Shown piece after piece: positions 13,215-22,003 of a stretch of 49,823 nucleotides of DNA. The stretch is taken from NCBI GenBank assembly GCA_946186495.1, contig CAMHNQ010000016.1, positions 1 to 49,823 of the forward strand, given 5' to 3'. The notes beneath the pieces are model-generated. The model ran no database searches. It was given only the letters and a program-made list of their open reading frames with translations, and was not told the DNA's origin. Position 1 is the first letter of the stretch. Each line of letters starts with the position of its first letter. Position numbers and translations under genes: made by a program. Origin of the DNA: an uncultured Bacteroidales bacterium (GTDB lineage Bacteria > Bacteroidota > Bacteroidia > Bacteroidales > WCHB1-69).

Positions 13215-14096
13215 ATGGCGAAGAATGAGAAACAAAAACCCCTGGGACGTGGGTTGGGGGCCATGCTTGGCAACATGGACATCCCCGTCCGGAATGAAAG
13301 CTCACAGGTGGTGAGCGGGAACACGGACATCCATATCAATTCCATCGAGGCCAACCCCTACCAGCCTCGCACCCAGTTCGATGAAGAGGCGCTGGCCGAG
13401 CTGGCGCAGTCCATCAGAACCTACGGGCTGATACAGCCGGTGACGGTTCGCCCGGTGGGGAACGGAAAATACCAGCTCATCTCCGGCGAACGCCGCTTCC
13501 GCGCCGCCCAGCTGGCCGGACTGACCGAGATCCCCGCGTTCGTCCGCACGGTTGATGACGCACTCTCCATCCAGATGGCCCTGGTGGAGAATATCCAACG
13601 CGCAGACCTCAACGCCATCGAAATCGCCCTGAGCTACCAGATGCTCATGGACGAGTGCCATTTCACCCAGGAAGAACTGGGCGAAAAAGTGGGCAAGACC
13701 AACTCCACCATCTCCAACTACCTGCGCCTGCTCAAGCTCTCCACTCCCGTCCAGGTGGCTGTCCGTGACAACCAAATCTCCATGGGACACGCCCGGGCGC
13801 TGATATCCGTGGAGGACGAGGCACTGCAAGCAAAGCTTGTGCAACAGATTGTGGACGAGCAACTTTCAGTCAGACAAACCGAATCCTTGGCCAAAAAAGC
13901 GGTCGAAAACTCCCGCAACAAGAAATCGAAGGTGAAAATCACCCTGTCGGATGACGTGCGCAACGCCCAGACCGCCGTCGCCAAGCGCCTCGGCACCAAA
14001 GTGAATATCAAAAAAGACATTTCCGGCAAGGGCAGCATCCAGATCCCCTTCGCCACGGATGAGGATTTGAAGAGAATCCTCTCCCTGTTGCAATAA
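13215..14096 (+). CDS. parB: Chromosome partitioning protein ParB/Spo0J
   Basis: A 293-residue CTP-dependent DNA clamp that loads at parS sites and spreads. Residues 1-14 carry the ParA-stimulating basic segment (KPLGRGLGAML). The CTPase domain has NPYQPRTQFDEEALAELAQS and the GERRFRAAQL motif, followed by the helix-turn-helix (TQEELGEKVGKTNSTISNYL) and a C-terminal dimerisation part. The ATG at 13215 is preferred over the GTG two codons upstream, because the upstream bases belong to the heptamer array. I did not find a convincing parS site in this window. Confidence 0.95.
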   Translation: MAKNEKQKPLGRGLGAMLGNMDIPVRNESSQVVSGNTDIHINSIEANPYQPRTQFDEEALAELAQSIRTYGLIQPVTVRPVGNGKYQLISGERRFRAAQLAGLTEIPAFVRTVDDALSIQMALVENIQRADLNAIEIALSYQMLMDECHFTQEELGEKVGKTNSTISNYLRLLKLSTPVQVAVRDNQISMGHARALISVEDEALQAKLVQQIVDEQLSVRQTESLAKKAVENSRNKKSKVKITLSDDVRNAQTAVAKRLGTKVNIKKDISGKGSIQIPFATDEDLKRILSLLQ

Positions 14097-14134
14097 TTTA
14101 GACTTTCCTGCGTTAAGGTGCGAAATTCCAGATA

Positions 14135-14716
14135 ATGAAGCAATTTGTCAAACAGGTTCTGTGTGGTGCTATAGTGCTCTGTATGGGTCTGTTTGCTTAT
14201 TCCCAAGAGGTCTCTTCGCCCAAAACCGCCAGGGTCAATGCGCAGGACTCCCTCCGGGTGGTCAAGCATAGCCCCACTGCGGCCATGCTCTGCTCCATCA
14301 TCCCCGGCGGCGGCCAAATCTACAACCGTAAGTATTGGAAAGTCCCCATCATATATACTATGCTGGGCACATCGTGCTATTTCCTGACCAACTACGCCTC
14401 CGATATGATGCTCTACCGCCGCGAGTTCATCAACCGCCGCGACGGCCACACTGAGCTGCTGGTTCCAGGTTTGGCGAGCCTGCCGGACGAGAATATCCTC
14501 GCGCTGAAGCAGACCGCCCAACGGAACATGGAGATTTGCATCGCCGCCACGGCCATCATATATGCCCTCAACTTCATCGACGCCCTGGTGGACGCCCATC
14601 TCTACTACTTCGATGTCTCCGACGACCTCACCCTGCGGTGGAGTCCCATGCTGATGCCGAACCCCGTCAACACCTCCCCCTCCTACGGGGTGAGCTTGGG
14701 GCTGGCTTTCAAGTGA
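14135..14716 (+). CDS. DUF5683 membrane protein
   Basis: A 193-residue protein with a signal peptide (QVLCGAIVLCMGLFAYSQ) and the DUF5683 pattern: SPTAAMLCSIIPGGGQIYNR, a following KYWKVPIIYTMLGTSCYFLT membrane segment and a second one (ICIAATAIIYALNFIDALVD). The family has no established function. It follows parB after 38 bp on the same strand, an order often kept in Bacteroidota genomes, which hints at an envelope or cell-cycle role but does not prove one. Confidence 0.85.
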   Translation: MKQFVKQVLCGAIVLCMGLFAYSQEVSSPKTARVNAQDSLRVVKHSPTAAMLCSIIPGGGQIYNRKYWKVPIIYTMLGTSCYFLTNYASDMMLYRREFINRRDGHTELLVPGLASLPDENILALKQTAQRNMEICIAATAIIYALNFIDALVDAHLYYFDVSDDLTLRWSPMLMPNPVNTSPSYGVSLGLAFK

Positions 14717-14815
14717 GGATTGGTGGTTAGTGATTAGTGATTAGTGATTAGTGATTGGTGATTAGTGATTGGTGATTAGTGATTGGTGATTAGAGATTGG
14801 TGATTGGTGGTTTGT
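14717..14815. repeat. Long heptamer array after the DUF5683 gene
   Basis: About 14 consecutive 7-bp units, mostly gtgatta and gtgattg, begin right behind the TGA stop codon and fill the gap up to a promoter box at 14827. This is the longest array in the window. No gene or CRISPR-like spacer pattern is present. Confidence 0.85.
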
Positions 14816-14826
14816 GAAATAAATTG

Positions 14827-14834
14827 TACTTTTG
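14827..14834 (+). promoter_or_regulatory. Promoter -7 box (TACTTTTG) of the decayed toxin-antitoxin pair
   Basis: TACTTTTG lies 34 bp upstream of the ATG at 14869 and is still a good match to consensus, although the genes behind it are broken. Confidence 0.55.
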
Positions 14835-14868
14835 CATCTGATTTTGAATTTTTGTATTTTGAATTAAC

Positions 14869-15305
14869 ATGACGGCTATAGAATTACAATCCGAATTTTT
14901 GCGTGAAATATCCCCGATAGCGGAGGACGAAGGGCTGATGCGCAAGGTCATCGGCTTTGTCCGGAAACTGGTAAGCGGCCGTGACGCAACGCATGAATCG
15001 GACGAGGAAATACGGACGAACTTAAGGCAGGCATTTGCAGAAGACTCAAGGATCTGGTCGGTCAATTACAGGAAACCCCTTTCATTGGTAACAGTTTAGG
15101 GCATGGGGTCAGAAAAATCCGTATGGCCATTTCCTCAAAAGGAGGAGGGGATAGAGGTGGCGCACGAAAGATAACGCATCCAAAAGTTTTGATGAATGCA
15201 GGAAAGGGCGTAATACATTTTCTATCCATATATGATAAGTCATCGCAAACATCCATTTCGAATAAAGAGATTATAAGTGTTTTGGAAGAAGCTGATATAC
15301 AGTAA
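14869..15305 (+). pseudogene. Collapsed RelE-type toxin-antitoxin pair
   Basis: Two gene remnants are fused out of frame. From 14869 an antitoxin-like frame (MTAIELQSEFLREISPIAED, with SDEEIRTNLRQAFAE) runs to about 15040, then changes into junk ending at 15099. From about 15042, in another frame, comes the C-terminal two thirds of a RelE/HigB-like toxin: LKDLVGQLQETPFIGNSLGH, RKIRMAISSKGGGDRGGARK, FLSIYDKSSQTSISNKEI, and a stop at 15305. The toxin start and first 20 or so residues, and the antitoxin C-terminus, are missing. One deletion across the gene junction explains this. The module sits between DUF5683 and dapB, flanked by a heptamer array. Confidence 0.72.
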
Positions 15306-15316
15306 AATATTCAAGT

Positions 15317-16039
15317 ATGAAAGTCGCAATATTAGGATACGGGAAAATGGGCCACATGGTGGAGAAAGTGCTGCGCGGGCGCGGGCACGAGGTGGTGGCC
15401 GTCATCGACAACGACGCGGACTGGCAGCGGCTTGACGGCGAGTTCCGTCAGGCGGAGGTGGCCATCGACTTCTCGGAGCCGTCGGCGGCCGTGCCGAACA
15501 TGCTCCGCGCCTTCGAGGCGAAAGTGCCCGTGGTGGTGGGCACCACCGGTTGGCTCGACCGTTTGGAAGAGGTCCGGAAGGCCTGCGCATCTCACTGCGG
15601 CCGTTTGGTCTATGGCTCGAACTTCAGCATCGGGGTAAACATCTTTTTCAAGGTCAACCAGCTGTTAGCCAAGATGATGAATGCACAGCCGCGCTACCAG
15701 GCCTCCGTGGAGGAGACCCACCACATCCACAAGAAGGATGCTCCGAGCGGCACCGCCATCCATATTGCCGAGGACATCCTCCGCGAGGTGGACGCCCTGC
15801 AGGAGTGGAGGCTCACCCCCTGCGACCACACTCGCGTGACGCTGCCCGTCACGGCCGTTCGCGAAGGCGAGGTTCCCGGCACGCATGTGGTGACCTGGGA
15901 CTCCCCGGAAGACACCCTTGAGATCCGCCATACCGCCCACAGCCGCGAAGGCTTCGCCCGCGGCGCCGTCCACGCCGCCGAATGGCTGGTATCGCAACCC
16001 TCCGGCATTTACCCCTTCGAACGAACATTGACCCTTTAA
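15317..16039 (+). CDS. dapB: 4-hydroxy-tetrahydrodipicolinate reductase
   Basis: A 240-residue enzyme that reduces the cyclic product of DapA with NAD(P)H in the diaminopimelate/lysine pathway, which feeds peptidoglycan synthesis. Visible features are the nucleotide-binding start (VAILGYGKMGHMVEKVL), DFSEPSAAV, GTTGW, and the substrate-binding and catalytic signature EETHHIHKKDAPSGTA with the two histidines and the lysine. The family usually has 240-270 residues. asd, which supplies the same pathway, lies at 22.0 kb. Confidence 0.95.
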   Translation: MKVAILGYGKMGHMVEKVLRGRGHEVVAVIDNDADWQRLDGEFRQAEVAIDFSEPSAAVPNMLRAFEAKVPVVVGTTGWLDRLEEVRKACASHCGRLVYGSNFSIGVNIFFKVNQLLAKMMNAQPRYQASVEETHHIHKKDAPSGTAIHIAEDILREVDALQEWRLTPCDHTRVTLPVTAVREGEVPGTHVVTWDSPEDTLEIRHTAHSREGFARGAVHAAEWLVSQPSGIYPFERTLTL

Positions 16040-16078
16040 CCCCTCAATAACCCATAACCCATAACCAATAACCATTCA
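16036..16078. repeat. Short heptamer array in the dapB-lepB spacer
   Basis: After the dapB stop codon, units of taaccca, taaccaa and taaccat repeat at 7-bp spacing up to the lepB start. Every unit contains TAA, and a 7-bp step places it in all three frames. Confidence 0.7.
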
Positions 16079-16081
16079 AAA

Positions 16082-17719
16082 ATGTTAATAACCCAAACCG
16101 CCCTTATCGTCATCCTCATCATCTCCTTTCTCGGCTGGCAAGTCGGGATGTGGGGCATTTTCCAAAAAGCCGGCCTCAAACCGTGGCTGTCGCTGGTCCC
16201 GTTCTACAACATCTGGCTGTGGATCAAGGTGGTCATCGGCCGCAAATGGTGGTGGATGCTGCTATTCCTGATCCCGTATCTCGGCATCTTCATGTTCTAC
16301 TACATGGTGTGGGAGACCATCCGGCAGTTCGACAAGTACAGTTACCTGCCGCTGATTCTCGGGACGGCCCTTTTCCCATTCTACCTGCCGTATTTGGGTT
16401 TCTCCGCCAAGGAGCAGTACGTCACGCCGGAGAAGCTCGAGCGTCCGAAGAAGAGCTCCGCCCGTTCGTGGGGGGATGCGCTGATTTTTGCGGTGGCCGC
16501 CGCCTACATCATCCGTGCCTGCTGGTTTGAACTCTATACCATCCCGACCTCGTCCATGGAGAGTTCCTTGATGATAGGCGACTTCCTCTCTGTGAGCAAG
16601 ATAGCTTACGGCGTCAGGGTGCCCCAAACTCCCGTGGCGGTGCCGTTCGTCCATAACAAGCTTCCCAAGACCGAGGTCAAGTCCTATTCGGAGGTCATCC
16701 GTCTGCCTTATATCCGTTCCCGGGCCCTCAATCCGGTGAAGCGCAACGACGTGGTGGTCTTCAACTATCCCGACGGCGACACGGTGGTGGTGGAACGGCA
16801 GGCCGAGAGCTATTACGCCATCGTGCGCGAGTTCGAGGCCATGTTCGACCCGAACGCGAGCGAGGCGGAGAAAAACAACCTTTTCCGCCATTATGCGCCC
16901 GAGTATGTCCAGCAGATGCGGATGAAATATCCGGGCGACTACAAGCCAGGGAAGGGCCGGGAGGTGGTCCGCAAGGAGTACCGCGTGATTTCCCGTCCGG
17001 TTGACAAGCGAGAGAACTATGTGAAACGTTGTGTCGGAGTCCCCGGCGACCAGCTCCAGATTGTGGACCGGCAGGTCTATATCAACGGCCAAGCCGCAAC
17101 GAATCCCGCCCGGTTGCAGTTTGCCTGCCTCGTGTCGCATCCCCAGGGACGGCAACTCTCCAAAAAGGAACGCAAGGCCCTTGACATCAACGAGGAGGAT
17201 ATTCAGCAGGTGGATATAAACCGCTTTGTTTACCGCCTGAACGCCAAACAACGTGAACAGATCGGGAATAAGGGGTTCGAGGTGACGGTGCTCACGGACG
17301 AGAAGGGGGCGTATGACCCGGACATCTTCCCGCATGACAGCAACTACAAATGGAACAAGGACTTCTTCGGCCCGCTGACCATCCCGCAGAAAGGCATGAC
17401 CGTGGAAATCTCTCCCGCGAACATCGCCCTTTACGAGAAAATCATCCACAACTATGAAGGGCACGACCTGAAGGTGGAGGACGGCAAGGTGCTGATTGAC
17501 GGGCAGGAGGCCAAAAGCTATACTTTTGCGATGGACTACTATTTCATGATGGGCGACAACCGCCACAACTCCGCCGACTCCCGCTTCTGGGGCTTTGTGC
17601 CGGAGGACCATGTCGTGGGCAAGGCTTCTGTCGTCTGGCTCTCTCTCGACAAGTTCAAGACCATGAGTGACAAGGGGAAAATCCGCTGGAACAGAATGTT
17701 TAAGAAGATTAGGTTATAA
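16082..17719 (+). CDS. lepB: Signal peptidase I with N-terminal multi-helix extension
   Basis: A 545-residue signal peptidase that cleaves signal peptides from exported proteins. The catalytic serine is in IPTSSMESS (about Ser158) and the lysine base in [11 protein letters not shown] (about Lys315). The C-terminal signature [17 protein letters not shown] is intact. Residues 1-110 add three or four membrane helices (for example [20 protein letters not shown]) that ordinary LepB lacks, and there are large insertions between the conserved boxes (about 180-300 and 340-480). Extended forms like this occur in Bacteroidota. It is followed after 15 bp by the ligase gene. Confidence 0.93.
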   Translation: MLITQTALIVILIISFLGWQVGMWGIFQKAGLKPWLSLVPFYNIWLWIKVVIGRKWWWMLLFLIPYLGIFMFYYMVWETIRQFDKYSYLPLILGTALFPFYLPYLGFSAKEQYVTPEKLERPKKSSARSWGDALIFAVAAAYIIRACWFELYTIPTSSMESSLMIGDFLSVSKIAYGVRVPQTPVAVPFVHNKLPKTEVKSYSEVIRLPYIRSRALNPVKRNDVVVFNYPDGDTVVVERQAESYYAIVREFEAMFDPNASEAEKNNLFRHYAPEYVQQMRMKYPGDYKPGKGREVVRKEYRVISRPVDKRENYVKRCVGVPGDQLQIVDRQVYINGQAATNPARLQFACLVSHPQGRQLSKKERKALDINEEDIQQVDINRFVYRLNAKQREQIGNKGFEVTVLTDEKGAYDPDIFPHDSNYKWNKDFFGPLTIPQKGMTVEISPANIALYEKIIHNYEGHDLKVEDGKVLIDGQEAKSYTFAMDYYFMMGDNRHNSADSRFWGFVPEDHVVGKASVVWLSLDKFKTMSDKGKIRWNRMFKKIRL

Positions 17720-17734
17720 GAAAATAGCACTATT

Positions 17735-19396
17735 ATGGGAAAAAAGCAAAACGTTGAGCCGACCCGGCATTTTTTCACATACTACAACCAAACCATATCG
17801 GAGAATTGGAATGCGCCCGCGTTGACCGACTATAACGGGACCAAAAGCTATACATACGGGGAGATGGCCGCACAGATGACCAAACTCCAGATTCTCATGG
17901 AGGAGGCTGGCGTCGGGCGTGGCGACAAGGTCGTGATCTGCAGCCGGAACTGCGCCAACTGGGCGGTTTCGCTGCTGTCCATAGCGGCCAACAGAGGGGT
18001 CATCGTCTCCATCATGGACGCTTTTTCACCGGCTGACATAGAGGGACTGGCCAACCATTCGGATGCCAAGGCGATGTTTGTCAGCCAGAATGTCTGGAAA
18101 AACATGGATGTGCAACACCTCGAGAAGGTCGATCTCATCCTCGACACGGACGACTTCCAGTTGCTCTTCGCGCGCGGCGAGTTGCAGGCGTCGGCATACG
18201 AGAACTATGCCCGCATATATCGCGAGCGTTTCCCGCGCGGGCTGCAAAAGAGTGACGTCAAACTGCCGACCGACAACCTCGACGACCTGATGATCATCAA
18301 CTACACCTCAGGCACCACGGGGGCGCCGCGCGGGGCGATGCTGAGCTACCGCAACATCTCCGCCAACGTGCAGTACAGCCAGGAGAAAATCCCCAACCAC
18401 GCCGGATGGACGGAGGTCTGCATGCTGCCCTTGGCACACATGTTCGGCATGACCATAGAGTTCCTGTATCAAGTTGCCGGGGGATGCCACGTCTATTTCC
18501 TCGGCAAAACCCCTACGCCGGCAACGCTGCTGAAATGCTATGCAGAGACGAAACCCTACATGATCCTGACGGTGCCGTTAGTGATAGAGAAGATTTTCAA
18601 GGGCAAGATATTCCCGGCATTGGAGAAACCCGGCGTGAAGCTGCTTTGGAACACGCCCGGCCTCTGCAAAATTGTGGAGAAGAAGATATATAAACAGCTG
18701 ATGACCGCTTTTGGCGGAAACCTGATTTGGCTGATTACCGGTGGGGCCGCGTTGAACCAGGACGTGGAGCGGGTGCTGCGGCGCATCAAATTCCCATTAG
18801 TGGTCGGTTACGGCATGACTGAGGCCGGTCCGTTGGTGAGTTACGAACATTGGTACAAACAGCCTGTCGGCTCTTGCGGCAAAGTCGTGACACGCAATGA
18901 GATGGCAATCAATTCACCAGACCCGGAACATGAAGTCGGTGAAATCCTCTTCCGTGGCGAACACGTGATGATGGGCTATTACAAGAACGAAGAGGCCACA
19001 CGCGCCGCCATTGACAGCGACGGTTGGCTCCACACCGGCGACCTCGGCCTTATGGACGGACAAGGTAACCTCTATATCAAGGGGCGTTCCAAAGCGATGC
19101 TGCTCGGCTCGAGCGGCCAAAACATCTATCCGGAGGAGTTGGAAGCCAAACTCAACAACCTCCCCGGTGTCTCGGAATCCGTGGTGGTGGGCCGCAAGGG
19201 AAAGATTGTCGCACTGGTTTACCCCGATCCGGGTTTCGACTGGAAGACAATTTCCGTGGAGCGGCAGATGAACCTGAACCTTCAGAAAATCAATACGATG
19301 GTGGCCAAATATGAGCAGATTTCCTCCATTGAGATTGTGGACAAGGAGTTCGAGAAGACTCCGAAACGGTCTATCAGAAGGTTTCTCTACAAATAG
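17735..19396 (+). CDS. AMP-dependent acyl-CoA synthetase/ligase
   Basis: A 553-residue adenylate-forming enzyme, most like long-chain fatty acid-CoA ligases. It has the P-loop INYTSGTTGAPRGAMLS (about residues 190-205), GYGMTEAGPLVS, the WLHTGDLG aspartate motif, the hinge region IKGRSKAMLLGSSGQNIYPE and the C-terminal catalytic lysine in TPKRSIRR. It should activate a carboxylic acid with ATP and pass it to CoA or another acceptor; the exact acid cannot be read from sequence. It is in a tight plus-strand run with lepB and the hydrolase gene. Confidence 0.9.
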   Translation: MGKKQNVEPTRHFFTYYNQTISENWNAPALTDYNGTKSYTYGEMAAQMTKLQILMEEAGVGRGDKVVICSRNCANWAVSLLSIAANRGVIVSIMDAFSPADIEGLANHSDAKAMFVSQNVWKNMDVQHLEKVDLILDTDDFQLLFARGELQASAYENYARIYRERFPRGLQKSDVKLPTDNLDDLMIINYTSGTTGAPRGAMLSYRNISANVQYSQEKIPNHAGWTEVCMLPLAHMFGMTIEFLYQVAGGCHVYFLGKTPTPATLLKCYAETKPYMILTVPLVIEKIFKGKIFPALEKPGVKLLWNTPGLCKIVEKKIYKQLMTAFGGNLIWLITGGAALNQDVERVLRRIKFPLVVGYGMTEAGPLVSYEHWYKQPVGSCGKVVTRNEMAINSPDPEHEVGEILFRGEHVMMGYYKNEEATRAAIDSDGWLHTGDLGLMDGQGNLYIKGRSKAMLLGSSGQNIYPEELEAKLNNLPGVSESVVVGRKGKIVALVYPDPGFDWKTISVERQMNLNLQKINTMVAKYEQISSIEIVDKEFEKTPKRSIRRFLYK

Positions 19397-19419
19397 CTTG
19401 AGGGTGCGGAGGCTATGCT

Positions 19420-20190
19420 ATGATGAAGATAACATTGTTGGGTACAGGCACTTCGCAAGGAGTGCCCGTCATTGGCTGTTCGTGTGAGGTGTGTCGGTCG
19501 GGAGACCCCCGCGACCATCGTCTGCGCACATCCGCTTTCGTGGAGTGGGATGGGTGCAAGTTGTTGATAGACACAGGCCCGGACTTGCGGCAGCAACTCC
19601 TGCGCGAAGGCATTGCCGCTGTGGATGCCGTGCTGCTGACCCATGAGCATAAGGATCACCTCGCCGGTCTCGATGATATCCGCCCGATATATTTCCGTCA
19701 GAAGCAGCCGATGGACCTCTTTGCCATGCAGCGTGTCCTCGCCGTGGTGCGCAAGGATTTCGACTACGCTTTCCGCACCAACCCCTACCCGGGTGCGCCC
19801 GCCTTCAATCTGCACCCCATCCGTTATAACGCATTTCGTGTCAAGGATGTGGAGATACAACCCATACAGGTCCGCCATCTTGCCCTGCCGATTCTGGGCT
19901 ACCGTATCGGCCCGTTCGCCTACATCACGGATGCCAGTTATGTGGCGGATGCCGAAATCGCCCTGCTGAGTGACCTTGATGTCCTGGTCGTCAATGCGCT
20001 CCACCGTGAAAAGCACTATTCGCACTTCAATCTGGAGCAAGCCTTGCAATTTGTGGAGAGGGTCAGGCCTAACCGCGCATTCCTGACACACACCTCCCAT
20101 CACATGGGGCTCTATGCCGATGTGGAGAAAATCCTGCCCCCGCAGGTCACGTTAGGTTATGACGGCCTGCAAATTGTCATCGATAAATAG
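19420..20190 (+). CDS. Metallo-beta-lactamase-fold hydrolase, PhnP-like
   Basis: A 256-residue hydrolase. The GCSCEVCRSGDPRDHRLRTS segment is typical of the PhnP-like branch, whose cysteines bind a structural zinc. The catalytic metal site has LLTHEHKDHLAGLDD, the later THTSHHMG motif and an intermediate aspartate (AYITDASY). PhnP itself is a phosphodiesterase acting on cyclic phosphoribosyl compounds, but the substrate here is unknown, and no phosphonate genes are nearby. It overlaps the convergent lamin-tail gene by 14 bp at the 3' ends. Confidence 0.88.
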   Translation: MMKITLLGTGTSQGVPVIGCSCEVCRSGDPRDHRLRTSAFVEWDGCKLLIDTGPDLRQQLLREGIAAVDAVLLTHEHKDHLAGLDDIRPIYFRQKQPMDLFAMQRVLAVVRKDFDYAFRTNPYPGAPAFNLHPIRYNAFRVKDVEIQPIQVRHLALPILGYRIGPFAYITDASYVADAEIALLSDLDVLVVNALHREKHYSHFNLEQALQFVERVRPNRAFLTHTSHHMGLYADVEKILPPQVTLGYDGLQIVIDK

Positions 20191-21907
20191 AGACCACTTT
20201 CCGCCTGCGCAGGCTTTTCTTCGTGCGCAGACTCCATCCCTCGATTTGCGCCACATACATCCCCGCAGGCACCGCTTGGTGGTTGTCGTCGTCCCCATCC
20301 CAGCGGAACCGGGCCTCTGTGCCGCATAGTACGTTGTTGGCCAAATGCTTGACGGGATGCCCCCTGCTGTTGTATAGGGTGATGTTCACCCGGTACTCCG
20401 CCTCCATGAAGGTGCAGACCACCTCCGCGAAGTCCTCGAAACCGTCGTTGTCTGGCGAAAAAACCTCCGGAACTACTTCAAACTCTCCCTCGGGCACATA
20501 TCTCCCGGATTGCGAGTTCTGGTAGCCGGGAGTCCCGAACCCCGCGCTTTCGGCTGCCGAACGCCAGTTTGACTCGTCTTGCGTCGGACGTTCCGTGTCG
20601 AGTCGCTCCAAAGCCACACCCTTGGTGGTCAGAAGTTTGTTGTAATGCATTTCCTCCTTGTAGGCCAGCCGGTCGATTGGGCGTAAACTTATGTCCGTCA
20701 GATGGATGACCCCTTCCCCTATGGCGAAGTCAGGCAGTGAGTCGCATTGAAGCAAACTGTTTTCGTCCTTACATACATATTGCAGGAGCGTGGCGCTACG
20801 TTGCCGGCAAAGCACGGCGTAAGACTGAGGCGGCAACTGATGCCCTTTCGATACGGCCGTTGTCGCTTTCAGCGGCAGTGTGTCGCCACCGTAGCCGACC
20901 TTCACATCCCGCAAGTCGATAATGTGCGTCGAGCGGTTGTAGAGTTCCAGGTAGTCGGCCTTTTCTCCGTCCGCCGGATTTGTCAATATTTCGTTGATTA
21001 CCAAGTCGTTCTCTTTTGGAGGCCGTGTTACGCCAAACGGGGTCTCCACCGCCATGTGGAGAATGCCGCCCCCGCAGTCGCGCAGTTCGGAGGAGAACGA
21101 CAGGCGGTAAGTCACGTCAGCCAGCGGTGACTGGCCGAAGCGGATGTCCAATGCGCTGAAAGCTGGAGGCACCTCCGTGACAGACACGATTTCCAAGGGG
21201 GGAGTGGTGTGGAACGCCGGAGTCTCTTCTGCCGTTGCCAGGGTTAACGTTTTGGAGAAGTGTATGCGTAACGTGTTGGTGTCCATCATGGTGACCCCCG
21301 TGATTGTGGCTGTGTTGTTGTCAACCAGCTCCCCCCGGATACTGTTCGGCCTTCCGGGAGTTCCCCCGGCCGGGTCGGTTGAGGAGTTCCAGTTCCACTC
21401 GCCCGCGCATGGTCGGCCATCGTCAATCATCTCCAATGACCACCCGCCCTCCTGCTTGATACGCTCGGTGTGCCAATGCTGTTTGAAGTTCACATAGTGG
21501 ATCACCTCCCCGCCGTCATCGGACAAAGTGAGCGCTTGCCCGCCGTCGGTGACTGCCAAAGAGGACAGCGTGACGAGATGCTCGCAGAAAGGTTCCATCA
21601 GTTCTTTGTGCTTCTGTGCAATGAGAACCGCATAGCCACAGCTGTCGATGGGGATGTCAGGGAGGTTTTTGGAGGTGTTTCCCAAAGTCAGCCGCCAATT
21701 GCGCAGCGTGCAGGGGTGGGGGAGGCGGTTGTGCAACTCGATGTATTCCACTGCAGGCAGACCGACTTCCGGTGCAGGCTTGGCCATGATTTCGCTTATG
21801 ATTATGTCATAACGGCTTGGATCTGAGTATGATTGACTGAATATATACTCGGAATTCAAGAGAACGCAAAGGAGCAGCGGTAATGCTTTCAAAGTTTTTT
21901 TCTTCAT
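20177..21907 (-). CDS. Secreted lamin-tail-domain protein
   Basis: A 576-residue exported protein. It has a signal peptide (LKALPLLLCVLLNSEYIFS), a first lamin-tail domain (residues 33-150, IIISEIMAKPAPEVGLPAVE), a middle Ig-like stretch, a second lamin-tail domain (about 295-420, DLVINEILTNPADGEKADYL) and a C-terminal domain with PEVFSPDNDGFEDFAEV and VPAGMYVAQIEGW. The SPDNDG start resembles gliding-motility/FlgD-type C-terminal domains often found on T9SS-linked surface proteins. A surface-attachment or nuclease-associated role is possible but not shown. Confidence 0.85.
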   Translation of the reverse strand: MKKKTLKALPLLLCVLLNSEYIFSQSYSDPSRYDIIISEIMAKPAPEVGLPAVEYIELHNRLPHPCTLRNWRLTLGNTSKNLPDIPIDSCGYAVLIAQKHKELMEPFCEHLVTLSSLAVTDGGQALTLSDDGGEVIHYVNFKQHWHTERIKQEGGWSLEMIDDGRPCAGEWNWNSSTDPAGGTPGRPNSIRGELVDNNTATITGVTMMDTNTLRIHFSKTLTLATAEETPAFHTTPPLEIVSVTEVPPAFSALDIRFGQSPLADVTYRLSFSSELRDCGGGILHMAVETPFGVTRPPKENDLVINEILTNPADGEKADYLELYNRSTHIIDLRDVKVGYGGDTLPLKATTAVSKGHQLPPQSYAVLCRQRSATLLQYVCKDENSLLQCDSLPDFAIGEGVIHLTDISLRPIDRLAYKEEMHYNKLLTTKGVALERLDTERPTQDESNWRSAAESAGFGTPGYQNSQSGRYVPEGEFEVVPEVFSPDNDGFEDFAEVVCTFMEAEYRVNITLYNSRGHPVKHLANNVLCGTEARFRWDGDDDNHQAVPAGMYVAQIEGWSLRTKKSLRRRKVVSIYR

Positions 21908-21934
21908 TGTTTTTTTGTTTTCTGTTTATGTCGG

Positions 21935-21951
21935 CAAAAATAGTAATTTTG
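21935..21951. promoter_or_regulatory. Back-to-back divergent promoters of the lamin-tail gene and asd
   Basis: CAAAAATA at 21935-21942 is TATTTTTG on the minus strand, facing the lamin-tail gene. TAATTTTG at 21944-21951 faces asd. The two -7 boxes are separated by one base pair, so two polymerases cannot occupy them together; initiation in one direction should exclude the other. Confidence 0.6.
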
Positions 21952-22003
21952 CGGCGAAAAATCAAGTATTGTTGATAACTTTTTTTAAAATAATCAAAAA
22001 ACA

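Noticed and set aside
14717..14815. CRISPR-like array
   Set aside because: The repeats are 7 bp and directly tandem with no spacers and no cas genes.
16262..17611. 449-codon frame antisense to lepB
   Set aside because: Shadow frame; lepB carries the catalytic residues.
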